Assembly (NCBI RefSeq): GCF_051401765.1
Contig: NC_135071.1
Coordinates: 15,354,961 to 15,418,960, forward strand
Reading direction: 5' to 3'
DNA from: Calliopsis andreniformis
Lineage: Eukaryota > Arthropoda > Insecta > Hymenoptera > Andrenidae
Length of the DNA stretch: 64,000 nucleotides
The notes under the pieces are model-generated. The model did no database searches. It saw nothing but the letters and a program-made list of their open reading frames with translations, and was not told the origin of the DNA. Positions 25,480 through 36,459 of this stretch are shown piece by piece (position 1 is the first letter of the stretch; each line of letters begins with the position of its first letter). The position numbers and the translations under genes were made by a program.

Positions 25480-27500
25480 GTACTCTGTAGTGTAGTATAA
25501 CTTTACTGAGTTAATTATCAGGTGATCCCAAATTTTTTACTACTACTGTAACTAATGAGATAAGCCTCTATTTCAACATTATTGTTTGCTGAATTAAAGA
25601 ATTAAATATAATCAACCTACAGTGATTATTAAAAAATTACTCTTAGTAAGATCTAACTACTTATGTCAAGTTCGTCTAGTAATAAGTGTGAACTGCAAAA
25701 CTTCTGAAACTCCATTTCACTAGTTAAGGGTCTTCAGCTGTAAATTCAGTAAAAAGAATTTTGAAAAATTCTAAAAAAGATTAAAGTGTCTTAAAATGCC
25801 TCTTTTCTTTTTTTAATTCGCGAGTCTTCTCGATGCTCCAATTCCAATTCAATAACTGCAACTTGCAAATTATTCCAGCGGTTTGTTTTCACAAAATCAA
25901 CTACCCATGATGTAATGTTTCGAATTCCTCTGCGACTGCTTACTCATTGTGCTCGTTACGTTCTCGTTTCTGTGCTACTTTGAATCAGGCTACCCCGTGT
26001 CAGAGTGAGTTACATAGTTAGGTCAAGTTCGGGTGTGTTGGCCCGTTATATAAATGCTGTCTAGTTTCGACTGCCTTATTATTTATATCGTGCCCCCCTT
26101 TGGTAGTTTAGGATGACTAGGACAGTCCTAATTACTGCTGGTTGAAGCCAGTTTGATTTTGTTATGAAACTTTCCTTTACATTCTGTTAGCTCCAATTTT
26201 ACTTTCAACCATGGCGCCTAAAGTTTCACTCTTATGTGAAACACACTCGTGGTAACATTTCATTTCTTCCTCACTCTTTTTTTTTACTTTTCCCTGAGTT
26301 CTAAGTAGAGATTTGAATTTTATATCAACTTTTTTTGTCTATTACCACGCAGTAACAAACGAATGGTAAAAATAGCGTCTGTGGAAAGGAAGAGAGGTCA
26401 AACCTTAGACAATTGAGCTTGGCTCGCGAATAACGATCACCTGAATATTAAGTCGGTTATACGGCAATAACTTCTTCGTTCGCCGATGAGAGCTGTCAAG
26501 ATTCTTCCATGGAGAGGGAAGTGTGTTACACAATCCGCGGAAATTACCTCGCGGCGCATTTTCCGCGGCGATGATATGGCGTGCTCGATTACGAGATTAC
26601 GATTACGAAAGGAACGCGGAGAAAGCTCATGAAATACGCCACAATGCGAGAAAGTTAGTGGATCTGAAAGCTTGTTTTTCCTTAGACTATTATTCCAGCG
26701 AGAATGACTTAAATTTGTGCATTTGTATTAAGTTAGTCGACTGGAAAAGTAGAAGTTGTGGCTGTTGAAGGATGTAAGTTGTCTTTCATTAATTAAATAC
26801 TATGAAACCAGACTATATAATGAATAGACTGTAATTGTAAAGAATGATGGAAAATATACAGGACATGTTAGGAAGTAGATTAATTTTAATAATAACAAAT
26901 TGATTTTGTACTCTGAAAACTACTGTGCGATCATTCTTTTTCCATTTTTCACAGTTTCAACCTCTACGTCCAACTATTTCTCAATTTGCTCAATTTGAAT
27001 ACAAAAGGTGAATTAGCTTTAGAATTCAAATATGTACATTTACTAATTCTTGGTAGACATGTTTGCGAATCACTGTATATTCAATTGGATATATATTTGA
27101 ATTCGTTTTGCAAATCTTCTTACATATTTGTACGCATCGTGAAACAAAATTTCTGCTTTCACATGACACCATGGTAATATACATATAATCAACTGTATTT
27201 GAAGACAGCCACAAGTATTTTAAACGCGAGTAAGTGTGCACAGGGAAAAGTGTATAGGAACGTGAAGCAGGTAAAATGAGATGGGTCCATACATCTTTTT
27301 CTTCATTTCCAAGAGAATATTTATAAACAACTATCATACAAAAGTATGTATTTTTTGGTAAAACCTTTATAATCAACTGCCATATAAAAGTATACAATTA
27401 ATCATAAACTCCATTAGAAATCAACAACAACTTTGTACAACCGAGTGATGTGATCACAAGGGGACAATTCGAGCCTCTCTTACTAACTTCCTTCGTCAGT
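25480..27500. other. Spacer between genes B and C
   Basis: No coding exon recognised. A small CpG-rich patch lies at about 26520-26640 and could be regulatory. The part next to 27500 would contain the 3' UTR of gene C. Confidence 0.4.
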
Positions 27501-30500
27501 CTATTGATTCTTGCGGTACCCATAGCTGTTCCACTCTGAAAGCAGAAAGAACAAATTAATTCATTCTATCATCCATAAAAAATGGAAGTATCTCTAACCG
27601 TAGTTTTTATCTTGAAAAATCTTCTAACTTTTCTAACTTCACTTCTTCATATTAGCTAACCTTCGCCGACTTACAGTGGACAAACTTCTTTTTTATTGCA
27701 CAATTGAGACCTCAGTTGAGGTCTATTTCAGCTTACAAGTATGAAATGTACATAAAGTATTGTATAAGTATGTAGTGTAAGTTACAGTTACAATCTTATG
27801 TGTATATATTTCTGGTAGAGTTTGGTAATGTCACCTGACTAAATGTGAGAGTTACATTCTCTCATAAAGGTGAGAAGGTATGAGCACGCTTGGATGTCTG
27901 GTTTTACGACCTTTAATTTTGGAAGTTTTCTCACCTTTAATTTTATCCTCTTCTTTAATTAAAGTGGGGTACCAGTCAGCGCTGCTATAATCGATTTCCG
28001 GTAGATTACCGCCATAATTCTTAGGCAAGTGACTGGGAGGGATGAAACCGTGAAGGGAGGACATTTTGTCACCATGGAAGTGCATACGTTTCTTCAACTT
28101 CTCCCTAACGAAGGGCTTGAACATTTGCCAGACCATGTTGAACAGGAATGGCTGCTTCACGATGTGGACCTGGAAGAGGTGAAATTGTCTGTGTACTTTG
28201 CTCTAATTAGCATCCCATTAGGATTCCATTTTCCTTCCAACACGAACGTCTTTCGCGGTCATTTAAAGAATTGGATTCGTATGCTAATGAAGGAGTGTTT
28301 GCGCGCTCAGAATCCGATCTCGAACAAAAGGACTCCTTTCACGTCTCAGGTAGAGACAAACAATGTGAAAGTCTTGCATTTTTTATTTAAAAACTGTGAT
28401 CTTTGGTGCAGACGCTAATAAAATTTAGATAATCCTGACGTAAGGCAAAACGACCTAAATCACATATTTCTATTTTCGAGATGTTGGCATTTAAAGTTTT
28501 CTCACTTCATTACTGTCTTATAGACTTGTGTCTCCTTGATCCCTTATTTTTAGGAGAAACAATTCTTTTAGTATCCTCTTTTCTTTTTAAAAGTATAAAT
28601 TCTGTATTCTAGATGCCAATTAAGACCCTAATTCGAATTTTTTGAAAATGTGACATAGGTCGTTTTGCCTTAGAGCCACAGAATTCACGAACCTCCTTGA
28701 GACGCAGGGGCATAGCATCCTGAATGAAGTTCAGAAGCTTCATGCTGAAGGATGGCGTGAGGCCCATTACTTGCTTCATGGACAGACCATTGAAGTCCAT
28801 TATTACGACAGTTCCAAATATCTGGAATAATTAAATCGTAATTGTGAAGTCGGTGTTGAACCAGTTATTACAAGATTGAAACAAAAGAATGGAGATTATG
28901 GTTTGTTATGATTCAATGGAAGATAGAAAACAAGATTTTGTGATGGATTCCATTTACAATGATTTGCATAACCGTGTGAGCATTATAGTATACATTTCAG
29001 CATAAATGGCGAACAGGAAGTTCTAGAAATTGATAATCAATGTAAATACTTTCCTACTTAAAATTAGAGATTGATTATGTCGCGAAGAATAATAATACCT
29101 CTTTTCTTATTCTTCAAGACTTTTTAATCCTCTTAAGGAAACCCATAACCGCAGGAATATAAAATATGAAGAAATCAGTTGAGAATATAATCATGATAAC
29201 TGCAACTGTTCTTCGACATTATTTTCTAACTTTCTCTAATTTTTACTGACACATACTAAAACTATTATTTAACACAATGTTATATAACATTCCTTTTCCC
29301 TGTATATAACAAACTTTATCACCCTGCCTGAATTCTATTCATGAAATGAGTATTATACTATTAAATTAGTGTGACTCATATTTTAATTAATATCATTTCA
29401 GCAGTTTGCAAACAGTTGGGCCATGAAGTTCAATCAGTTTTTCAGATTCATAGAGCGTGGTCGCGAGTTTAAGTTACTTTCACCTACACACCTGAGTTTC
29501 TGGTTCCAGCATGGCGACGTCGTGGACCAAATAGAACAACCGAAGGATTTGATCGGCGCTGACTTTGGATGGGTCCCAAGTTTTTCCAGAGTTCACAATC
29601 AGTACTCTGCGTCCCTTATGATCGCGTCCTTTGAGGACGTTCACCACATTTCCCTCGAGCAAAGCGACCTTCTCATCAGTTGGCAACAAATTATCGAAAA
29701 GGGATGCGTTCTTCTCTTTGAAGTCCGCCACCCTCTTCATCAATTCGTAGGCACTCTTCGCGTAAAATTTGCATGGCCGCAGGAAAATCAGCAGGAAATC
29801 GTCGTCAGTTGAGAAGTACAGCGTCTTGTCCTCTGTAAAAAGAATTGATCAATACCTGAAGAATCTTCCGTTCGTTCGCACTTGAAATGACCTGTGATTT
29901 CCAGTCGAGTGCGATTGCAAATCTAGGGTTACGTTTGTATTACTTGACAGTGACATTGCCTCATGGTGCTGTGTGATATATGTACATGTATGCAAATCTG
30001 AGGCAGAAATATGCAGTGGTAACGGAAGGATACGATTACCTATTAATTTAAAACTGTCGTTCGAGTTTTTATAATCAAGAATTGTTTTAATGCGATCTAC
30101 TAAAGTGAAGGAGAAAGTTATGGAATAAATGAAGAGTTAATTGAATGATTATGGATCACTGTAAACTAATTATTGTTGGCATTCAAGGAATACAAGATAA
30201 TCAATCTCCTTATGGAGACTCATGTCAGTCAAGGGTCTCGCGTGTCAGGCGAAGAGACTTCCGTAGCATTATCCTCGTTAAGGAAATTGCGAGGATTTTT
30301 GTTTGCCTGACGAAGTTGATTATGGAACTTTCAAGCAAACAAGCCTTGAATAAGACGAAGAAAAAGTAAAAAAGCTATGGTAACAACGTTCATTCGTTGT
30401 TAGAGGATCTCGCGATATCGACGAAAACTCATAGTCATGTCAATGCTAATGATGCATGATTTTCCCGATATACTTTCTCCCACAGAATGCTAATTAACCC

Positions 30501-33500
30501 TTAAAATCAGAGTTATTTTATTAGAAAAAATAATTTATGAAATTATGCAGAAAATTCACTACTTTTTAGTGTATTAATCTATATAAATTATTCATGTATA
30601 TCTTTCGTAATGCATATTAAAGAATGAATTAATAAAAACGCTGTAACTTTGGTATACAAGCTGAGAAATTATGTTTGCAATATTTCCTTGTTATAAGTTC
30701 GATCTTAAATTTATTATGCTTCGATACTGTTTAAAATAAATGGGTTGTAGGTTGTCTGAGCTACCAACAGAGAGTTGACTTCGGAAAAGAGTCTCTTGTT
30801 ATAAGCTTATCGTCAGAAAACCGTGAATCGATAGCGAAGGAATATTGTGTTAGCATCTGACTATCTAGCAGTTAAAACAATACAGTAGGATCAATAAGTG
30901 CAATGCTGAATGAATGTTATTTTAAAACGTGGGATGCTCTAACACAAAGTGTGTCTTTCATTTGCGAATTGCGCAATTTAACCTGCGTATCTTTACAAAC
31001 ATTGAACTGGGACAGCATATCTTTTCCCAGCGACGAACATCCTTCTGCGAAATTGAATAGTAACTATCGAATAGATTATTTACGACATTTAATTGTTCAG
31101 GTTGTCAGATCTGAATAGGCTATACACGAAGAAAAATAGTCAATTTCCAAACTTAGCGATTCTGTATTCCCATAACAATGTATTATCAGTATTCTATGTT
31201 TATCATTAGGTGTTAACACTTCTCTCAAACTTCTATCAGCACCTGTCTCAATATTTGGTCATTCCAACTCATTTGTTGTTACTTCCAGGTTTATATTGGA
31301 GTTAGTCATGTTATAATGAAGACATATTCTATCATGATTTAGTTTACAGAAACTGTACAGTAGTTTAGTTTATCGATTTCTGGGGGTTGTTTCTGACCCT
31401 ATTGTTCAAAGTTTCATAATTATCTGAAGTGTGAATAATTCTCGTGGTTGGCTATACTAGGCTAGACCCTTTACTTTTAATACAGTAATTAGTAAATACT
31501 TTCAAAAAATATGACGCTGTATTAATGTTAATAAAAATTAGAAAAATGATTAGAAAATTAGAAGTATTATTTCCACGAATTATATACTTTTCTGAAAACT
31601 GGTAATTTCAGATCTCCCCTCTCCCTGTTAAAAATAGACACAGGTAATATCAATAGTTTTTTCAATAGTTAGTATCATAATTTCCTGTCAAATTATTCTA
31701 ATAAATTAGAAAGAACAGAAATAAAATGAACGCTCCCTCACCAAAGTATAAAAAAATATAAAAAACACACAGAAATCAAATCTTTTACATTCCTCTGCCT
31801 TATCTCAACAAAATGTCAAACTCTAACAATGAGCTGTAGTTCACAACATGTACTCGTTTTCCTTTGTCGCCGATCATAAACCCGCTATCAGCATTGTCAG
31901 CGTTATCAACGCTTCTGCGCCAGTGCAATGAGAGTGTTATCTTCGATTTCCTTTCTCAACAAGGGTCAAGGTCCGCTGTGGTTATCAGTCCAGATTCGGA
32001 ATCGATCGTCTTATCATCGATCCTCGATCATTCGTCGACTAACGCAGGTTGTTTACGGGCGAGACGAAAGTAATTCCTCCACGAATTCGAGGCACGATGG
32101 AAGGAAGACAGTGTTCGCTGGCCTGATAACGCGTTATCGAACGAGTCTGACCCCAGCTTCAAACTCCGATGCACTGCTGGAGATCGTGTCAATGCTCCAA
32201 TCTCATCGAGGCGTTTTATACACTCAAAATCTTTCGCTTATTTCTGATCTGCTGTTCTCTTATCTACGCTCTTGGGAACATATTCGCGAGTCAAATGTCA
32301 ATCTCGCGTGTACGTTCGCTTATCGCGAAACCAAGTACACTTCGAGCTTGACCCTCGCGGAGACGCGTGACAGATTCATTTGTCGTGCTTTTTCATGTTC
32401 ATATTTTTCCTCTTATTTTTCCTGCGATGGTCATTTGAATTAGAAGAGACATTTGACGAGTTTCTTCTCTGTGGATTCGTGACCTCAATGAATGACTGAT
32501 TCATGTGGAAACGATTTTTTTATTAGAGGAATCGGAGGTCGAGTGTTGTCCAATGTCATAGGAATATTTTATGCAACTGTGATGGAAGATAAATTGGGAA
32601 TTTGAAATTTTTAGATGAACCTACGACAATTTTTCTGAGCACGTGGATCGTTTCACGAGAAGTTTTAGAATTTCTTAGCATTTCAGAAATTTTGATTTAT
32701 AATAGGATGGTAAAGAGAAAAATTAGAATTATGAAAAATATATAGAACTCTAGTTTCTCTATAACTGAATATTATTATTCTGGTTTTAGAATAGTTCTTG
32801 GAATTTCATGAAAAATCTCAAGCTTTATCGCAGCAGGGAACGTGTTAACATACAGCAAAAGGCGAAAATAGGAACACACTAAGACTAATGCACAAAACTG
32901 CTTTAGTTTGCGCAAGTGGAGCACACGAGCCTTTGATAAGTCTCCGAAACGCGCCTAAACACCGTCTGTGCCCACAGGTGTGTGAAGTGACTTCTAGATC
33001 CAATTGCTTGCTTGTTTGAGAACGATAAGCCTCTCGAACTGGATTAACGACAGTTCTAGTCGACATTCATCGCCAGTTAATTGGAAATGGAAATTTACAT
33101 TAAAATTCAGTGTTAGAAACATCGTCTGACTAAATGAAATTAAATTGCTTTTCTGAAATTCTGAACTGCAGTTTCAGTATACTCAAAGGTGCAATCAGAT
33201 TTTGTTAACAGATACTAAAAAATTAGTACACAGGTATTAAAAAATGTAAGACTTCAGTTGAGATTTAGGACACAGAATTTCTATTCTCAGAAAAAAGAAA
33301 GGGCACCAAGGTAATGTTTTCGCTTAAAACAAGGGTTCAAAGAGACCCAAGACAATCTGTTCATAAAACAATATTGAAGATGAGAACGTGAAACGCTAGT
33401 ACCTAGAGAAAAAAATATATGTAACTTAGATCATTTTGCCTTACAACCACAGATATATTTACTATCTTCTCATCCATCAGGTAGAAAAAGTGTTCCAAGT

Positions 33501-33668
33501 GTATCCCAGTTTATTTCCACGTATAAAAGACACTTGGTACTCACCCTCCAAGAACTTTTTCAAGGCAAGTATACCCTCTCGAACATTTTCCTCAGTCTCT
33601 CTTAACTCCTTGAGGGCCACGGACCTCGCTTCCGGTCCCGGCTGGTGAAGTTCAAGCTCGAACGACAT
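27501..33668 (-). CDS. CRAL-TRIO lipid-transfer protein (gene C)
   Basis: Minus-strand coding exons in order: 33668-33545, 29832-29492, 28821-28693, 28169-27935, 27535-27501, giving 287 aa; phases 1, 0, 0 and 1. Residues 1-42 are the N-terminal helices. FLRPCKFYAKSAYELMKRV (about 56-74) follows, then the lipid pocket (about 80-255) with VVIMDFNGLS, VHIVKQPFLFNMVW, MFKPFVREKLKKRMHFHGD and LPKNYGG. The 35-base last exon encodes the end of an EWNSYGYRKNQ tail. If the last intron is not removed, the frame runs on to 27852 and gives a Lys-rich 303 aa end instead. Compared with A and B it has an extra intron inside the pocket (after R-L-K-E), and that intron carries a MITE close to its donor. Lys replaces the Asn of N-Q-P found in both paralogues. 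Intron 1 is 3.7 kb. Ligand unknown. Confidence 0.88.
28443..28670. mobile_element. AGGCAAAACGACCTA MITE in gene C intron
   Basis: The left end AGGCAAAACGACCTAAATC follows TA (28441-28442). The right end is the inverse (TAGGTCGTTTTGCCT) followed by TA (28671-28672). The inverted ends match for about 24 bases with two differences. At 228 bases with no coding capacity it is a TA-target MITE. It lies wholly inside the third coding intron of gene C, about 20 bases from the donor. Confidence 0.85.
29840..33410. other. Large first intron of gene C
   Basis: Non-coding by position. A GC-richer patch at 31860-32440 contains an ATG-started plus-strand frame of 171 codons (31928-32443) with no recognisable domain; see findings. 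The rest is AT-rich. Confidence 0.45.
33412..33441. mobile_element. Single end of the same MITE family
   Basis: About 30 bases ending in GATCATTTTGCCT before TA match the right end of the element at 28443-28670 with a few differences. No partner end was found nearby, so this is a fragment, in intron 1 of gene C. Confidence 0.45.
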
Positions 33669-34200
33669 GCTTCCGGCTAGGGGGCGAGGGTGACGATCGA
33701 TCAGACCGGTTCAACGCTTGGTGTGCAACGAAACGGTCCTCGCGTCAGGACGACCACGATATATCTGTGACACGATACATCTCGCACGAGGAGAAGGAGG
33801 CTTCCTCTTGTCCACCATCTCGATTCAATCTTTGACCGCTCAAAGTCCAACGCGGACCGATTCCGTGGCTGCTTCGACGGCCGATTTCGTGGCAGCCAGT
33901 GTGCACGGTTAGATGAGACACACATCAGCGTCGTCGCCTGATAAAGAAGCAACGTAGGGAGGGCGAGCCCTCTCCGTCGACTGATAAGCATCGATCGACA
34001 TGGCGACAGCTCTAAGGGGACGGACATGGGAACCCTGGGTCGAAGATAGCGGGCTTCCTTCGACAACAGGTGGATTTCGCCTCTGGAGGTAAGAGTAGTG
34101 AAGGATGGACGCTCTGGGAGTTGCATTCGCGGGGGTTCTTTGTGGCTTCCCTCGTGGATCCCATGCATGCTGATTCGATCTATCTTTAGGGTTTAGATAA
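33669..34200 (-). promoter_or_regulatory. CpG-rich 5' flank of gene C
   Basis: A CpG-rich patch directly upstream of the gene C ATG, the likely promoter and/or 5' UTR. A 155-codon minus-strand ATG frame (34168-33701) ends 32 bases before the gene C start. It looks like a GC-driven open frame, but could be an upstream ORF if transcribed. Confidence 0.4.
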
Positions 34201-36270
34201 CACGATGGGAAGCTTTGCTGCGTGAAGGAAGGTTGGAGATTAAATTTTGTGTTTCCTTGTGCTTTATAAGTGGCTGTGTGTCGAGGGAGAAAAGGAAAGA
34301 TCTACCTTTTGGGAATTCTTTTAATTGAGTTTTTTAAACAGAGTGAATTAGAAGTAGCTTTTTTTTACTTTTACTTGTTTTGCTTGATATATGGATTTAA
34401 GCGTTTATGTGTATGTATTTATTATTAAAGATGGGAGATTGTGGAAGTACGAAAACAATACAATACAATTGAATATGAAAGGTCTCTTATCTGTCAAGTG
34501 GGATGCATCGTAAGGGGTATCGATGCAGTAGAAATTGAATTTTACTGTGATCAGATTAGATTACGTATCGCATTCAAATATTTTTGTTGGGACACAGGTA
34601 ATGATTCGAGTCGGATATTTTGTTGTATCTGCGGAATTAAAAGAAATTGCGAAAGATTAGAGTAATTGACGTTAGCCTGCGCGAGGTTGAAATTTCATCG
34701 TGATAAAGACTTAATTATTCTTCTTAGAATAGAAAAAAATAAGATTCGAAATTCAAAACAAATTCTTATCGAATAAATCCAAATATGGCGAACGATAATA
34801 AAAATATTATTTAAAGAAACAAGCTCTGATTTGTTTGATCAAAAAGGTGTTGCGAATTTAATTTACGCGAATCGACAATTCTATCACTGGATAAACATGT
34901 GAACGAATAAACTTAGAAGCTAGAAATTTCTACTACTAGTTCATTATCACGGAGTTTGCTTCCTTAAGAGAGCCTTTTTTCTCGCAAATCTACAGTCGAA
35001 GTGTTCTCAACAAGATAGGAGCTCGATTAAAGTCCACTATAACAACTTTGCTGACTCAACGATGTCAGAGTATGAATCTTTTGATAAATAATCCACCGCT
35101 GCACACGTAAAAAAACGAGTGGACTTGCAGCTGGGTCTCAAGGTTAACAAAGTTGTCTGCTAAACAAATATCTCGGTGAAATTACCAATAAACGAAAGTA
35201 ATGTACAAACTCTGCGTTTCTAGGCTGAGTGTGAATCAACGAAACGGTGTGTCTCATGTCTGAATGTAAAAGCACTTTGCAGCAATTTTATCCAGGAAAT
35301 ATTTTGCAATTCAATGCATAGTTTTAACATTTTTACGTAAATACAATACGAAATACACGAAACTGCACTGACAATTATACGCATCATGAATGAGTAGCTT
35401 CCCCCACTGTGCTAGTCTTCAGCCACATGCTTGGCCACGTGACACACAGTGTTGATTCATAGAAATCGGTACACTGATCGTTCGAACAGAATTCAATCTT
35501 TTCATACATTGTCATGATAATTTTTACCTATTTTATGTAATGAATGAGGCAATAAATCAGCTATAGCTTTGCATATTGTGTAATAGTAATTAAAGCATTT
35601 AATTTATCAATATTATATCAGCTTTGAATACCTGACTTATTACCAAATTCATAATCATGTACCAAATATTAAATCACAAAATCTATTTATATCCATCGAT
35701 ATAGGATCAAGATAGGTAATTCAAACAAAACTAAAATTACAAAAATTTGTAGTCATTACCACTTAAGAATCATCATCATAGCAATCGACATTTATTTTTG
35801 TATTATCGTTCATATCGCGCGAACTTTCGGTAAGGGGTGTCCTGATATTTAAATGAAATCGACAGTACAGATTCGAAATAGTAAACATGGAGGCCACAGC
35901 AGATGGCGTCATTAACATTAACATGCACTGTTATCATTAACGAAGTATAGGATAAAGCTATCACGTAATGCATACAAATAAACATATATATATAATCATT
36001 TTTATCTGAGACGTCAGAAGGATTCGCGAGAGGGTTTTTTTGGATTCACAATAAGTTCTGAGTAAATCCAAAGTATCGACCATGGATGAGTATCATAGGC
36101 AAGTATGCAGAATATATTGGACGAGCAATGCTTGTTTCTGGTCTAGGCTTTTGAGGCTCTAGAGCTCTATTACCATTTTTATGTCACGCTTAACGATAGC
36201 AGCTATATCTGAAATAAGAATGTAGCGCTACGAGTGGTAGGAATTCAAATTATAATATCGACACGAAACT
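34201..36270. other. Non-coding spacer
   Basis: AT-rich; no supported gene, RNA or repeat seen. Confidence 0.4.
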
Positions 36271-36275
36271 AAATA

Positions 36276-36451
36276 CAGGGTGTTCTGATAAGTTAATACG
36301 GAAATGAGAAGGGAATGAAAAGGGAATGAGGAATTTCATAGATAATTAAATATAAAATGACATTAAGAAAAATTAAATATAAAATAACATTTTTGCTTAT
36401 AACTTGAAATTGTAGAAACGAATATAGAGGATAATTTAGTGGGACACCTTG
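36276..36451. mobile_element. Short CAGGGTGT MITE
   Basis: Begins CAGGGTGTTCTGATAAGTTA after TA (36274-36275) and ends GGGACACCTTG before TA (36452-36453). The inverted ends match imperfectly for about 25 bases. At 176 bases with no coding capacity it has the same end style as the elements at 9947 and 45174. Confidence 0.6.
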
Positions 36452-36459
36452 TATATTGG

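Noticed and set aside
28029..28418. 129-codon plus-strand frame
   Set aside because: It is antisense to gene C exon 27935-28169 and runs on into the intron; the minus-strand frame carries the CRAL-TRIO motifs.
29423..29812. 129-codon plus-strand frame
   Set aside because: It is the antisense shadow of gene C exon 29492-29832.
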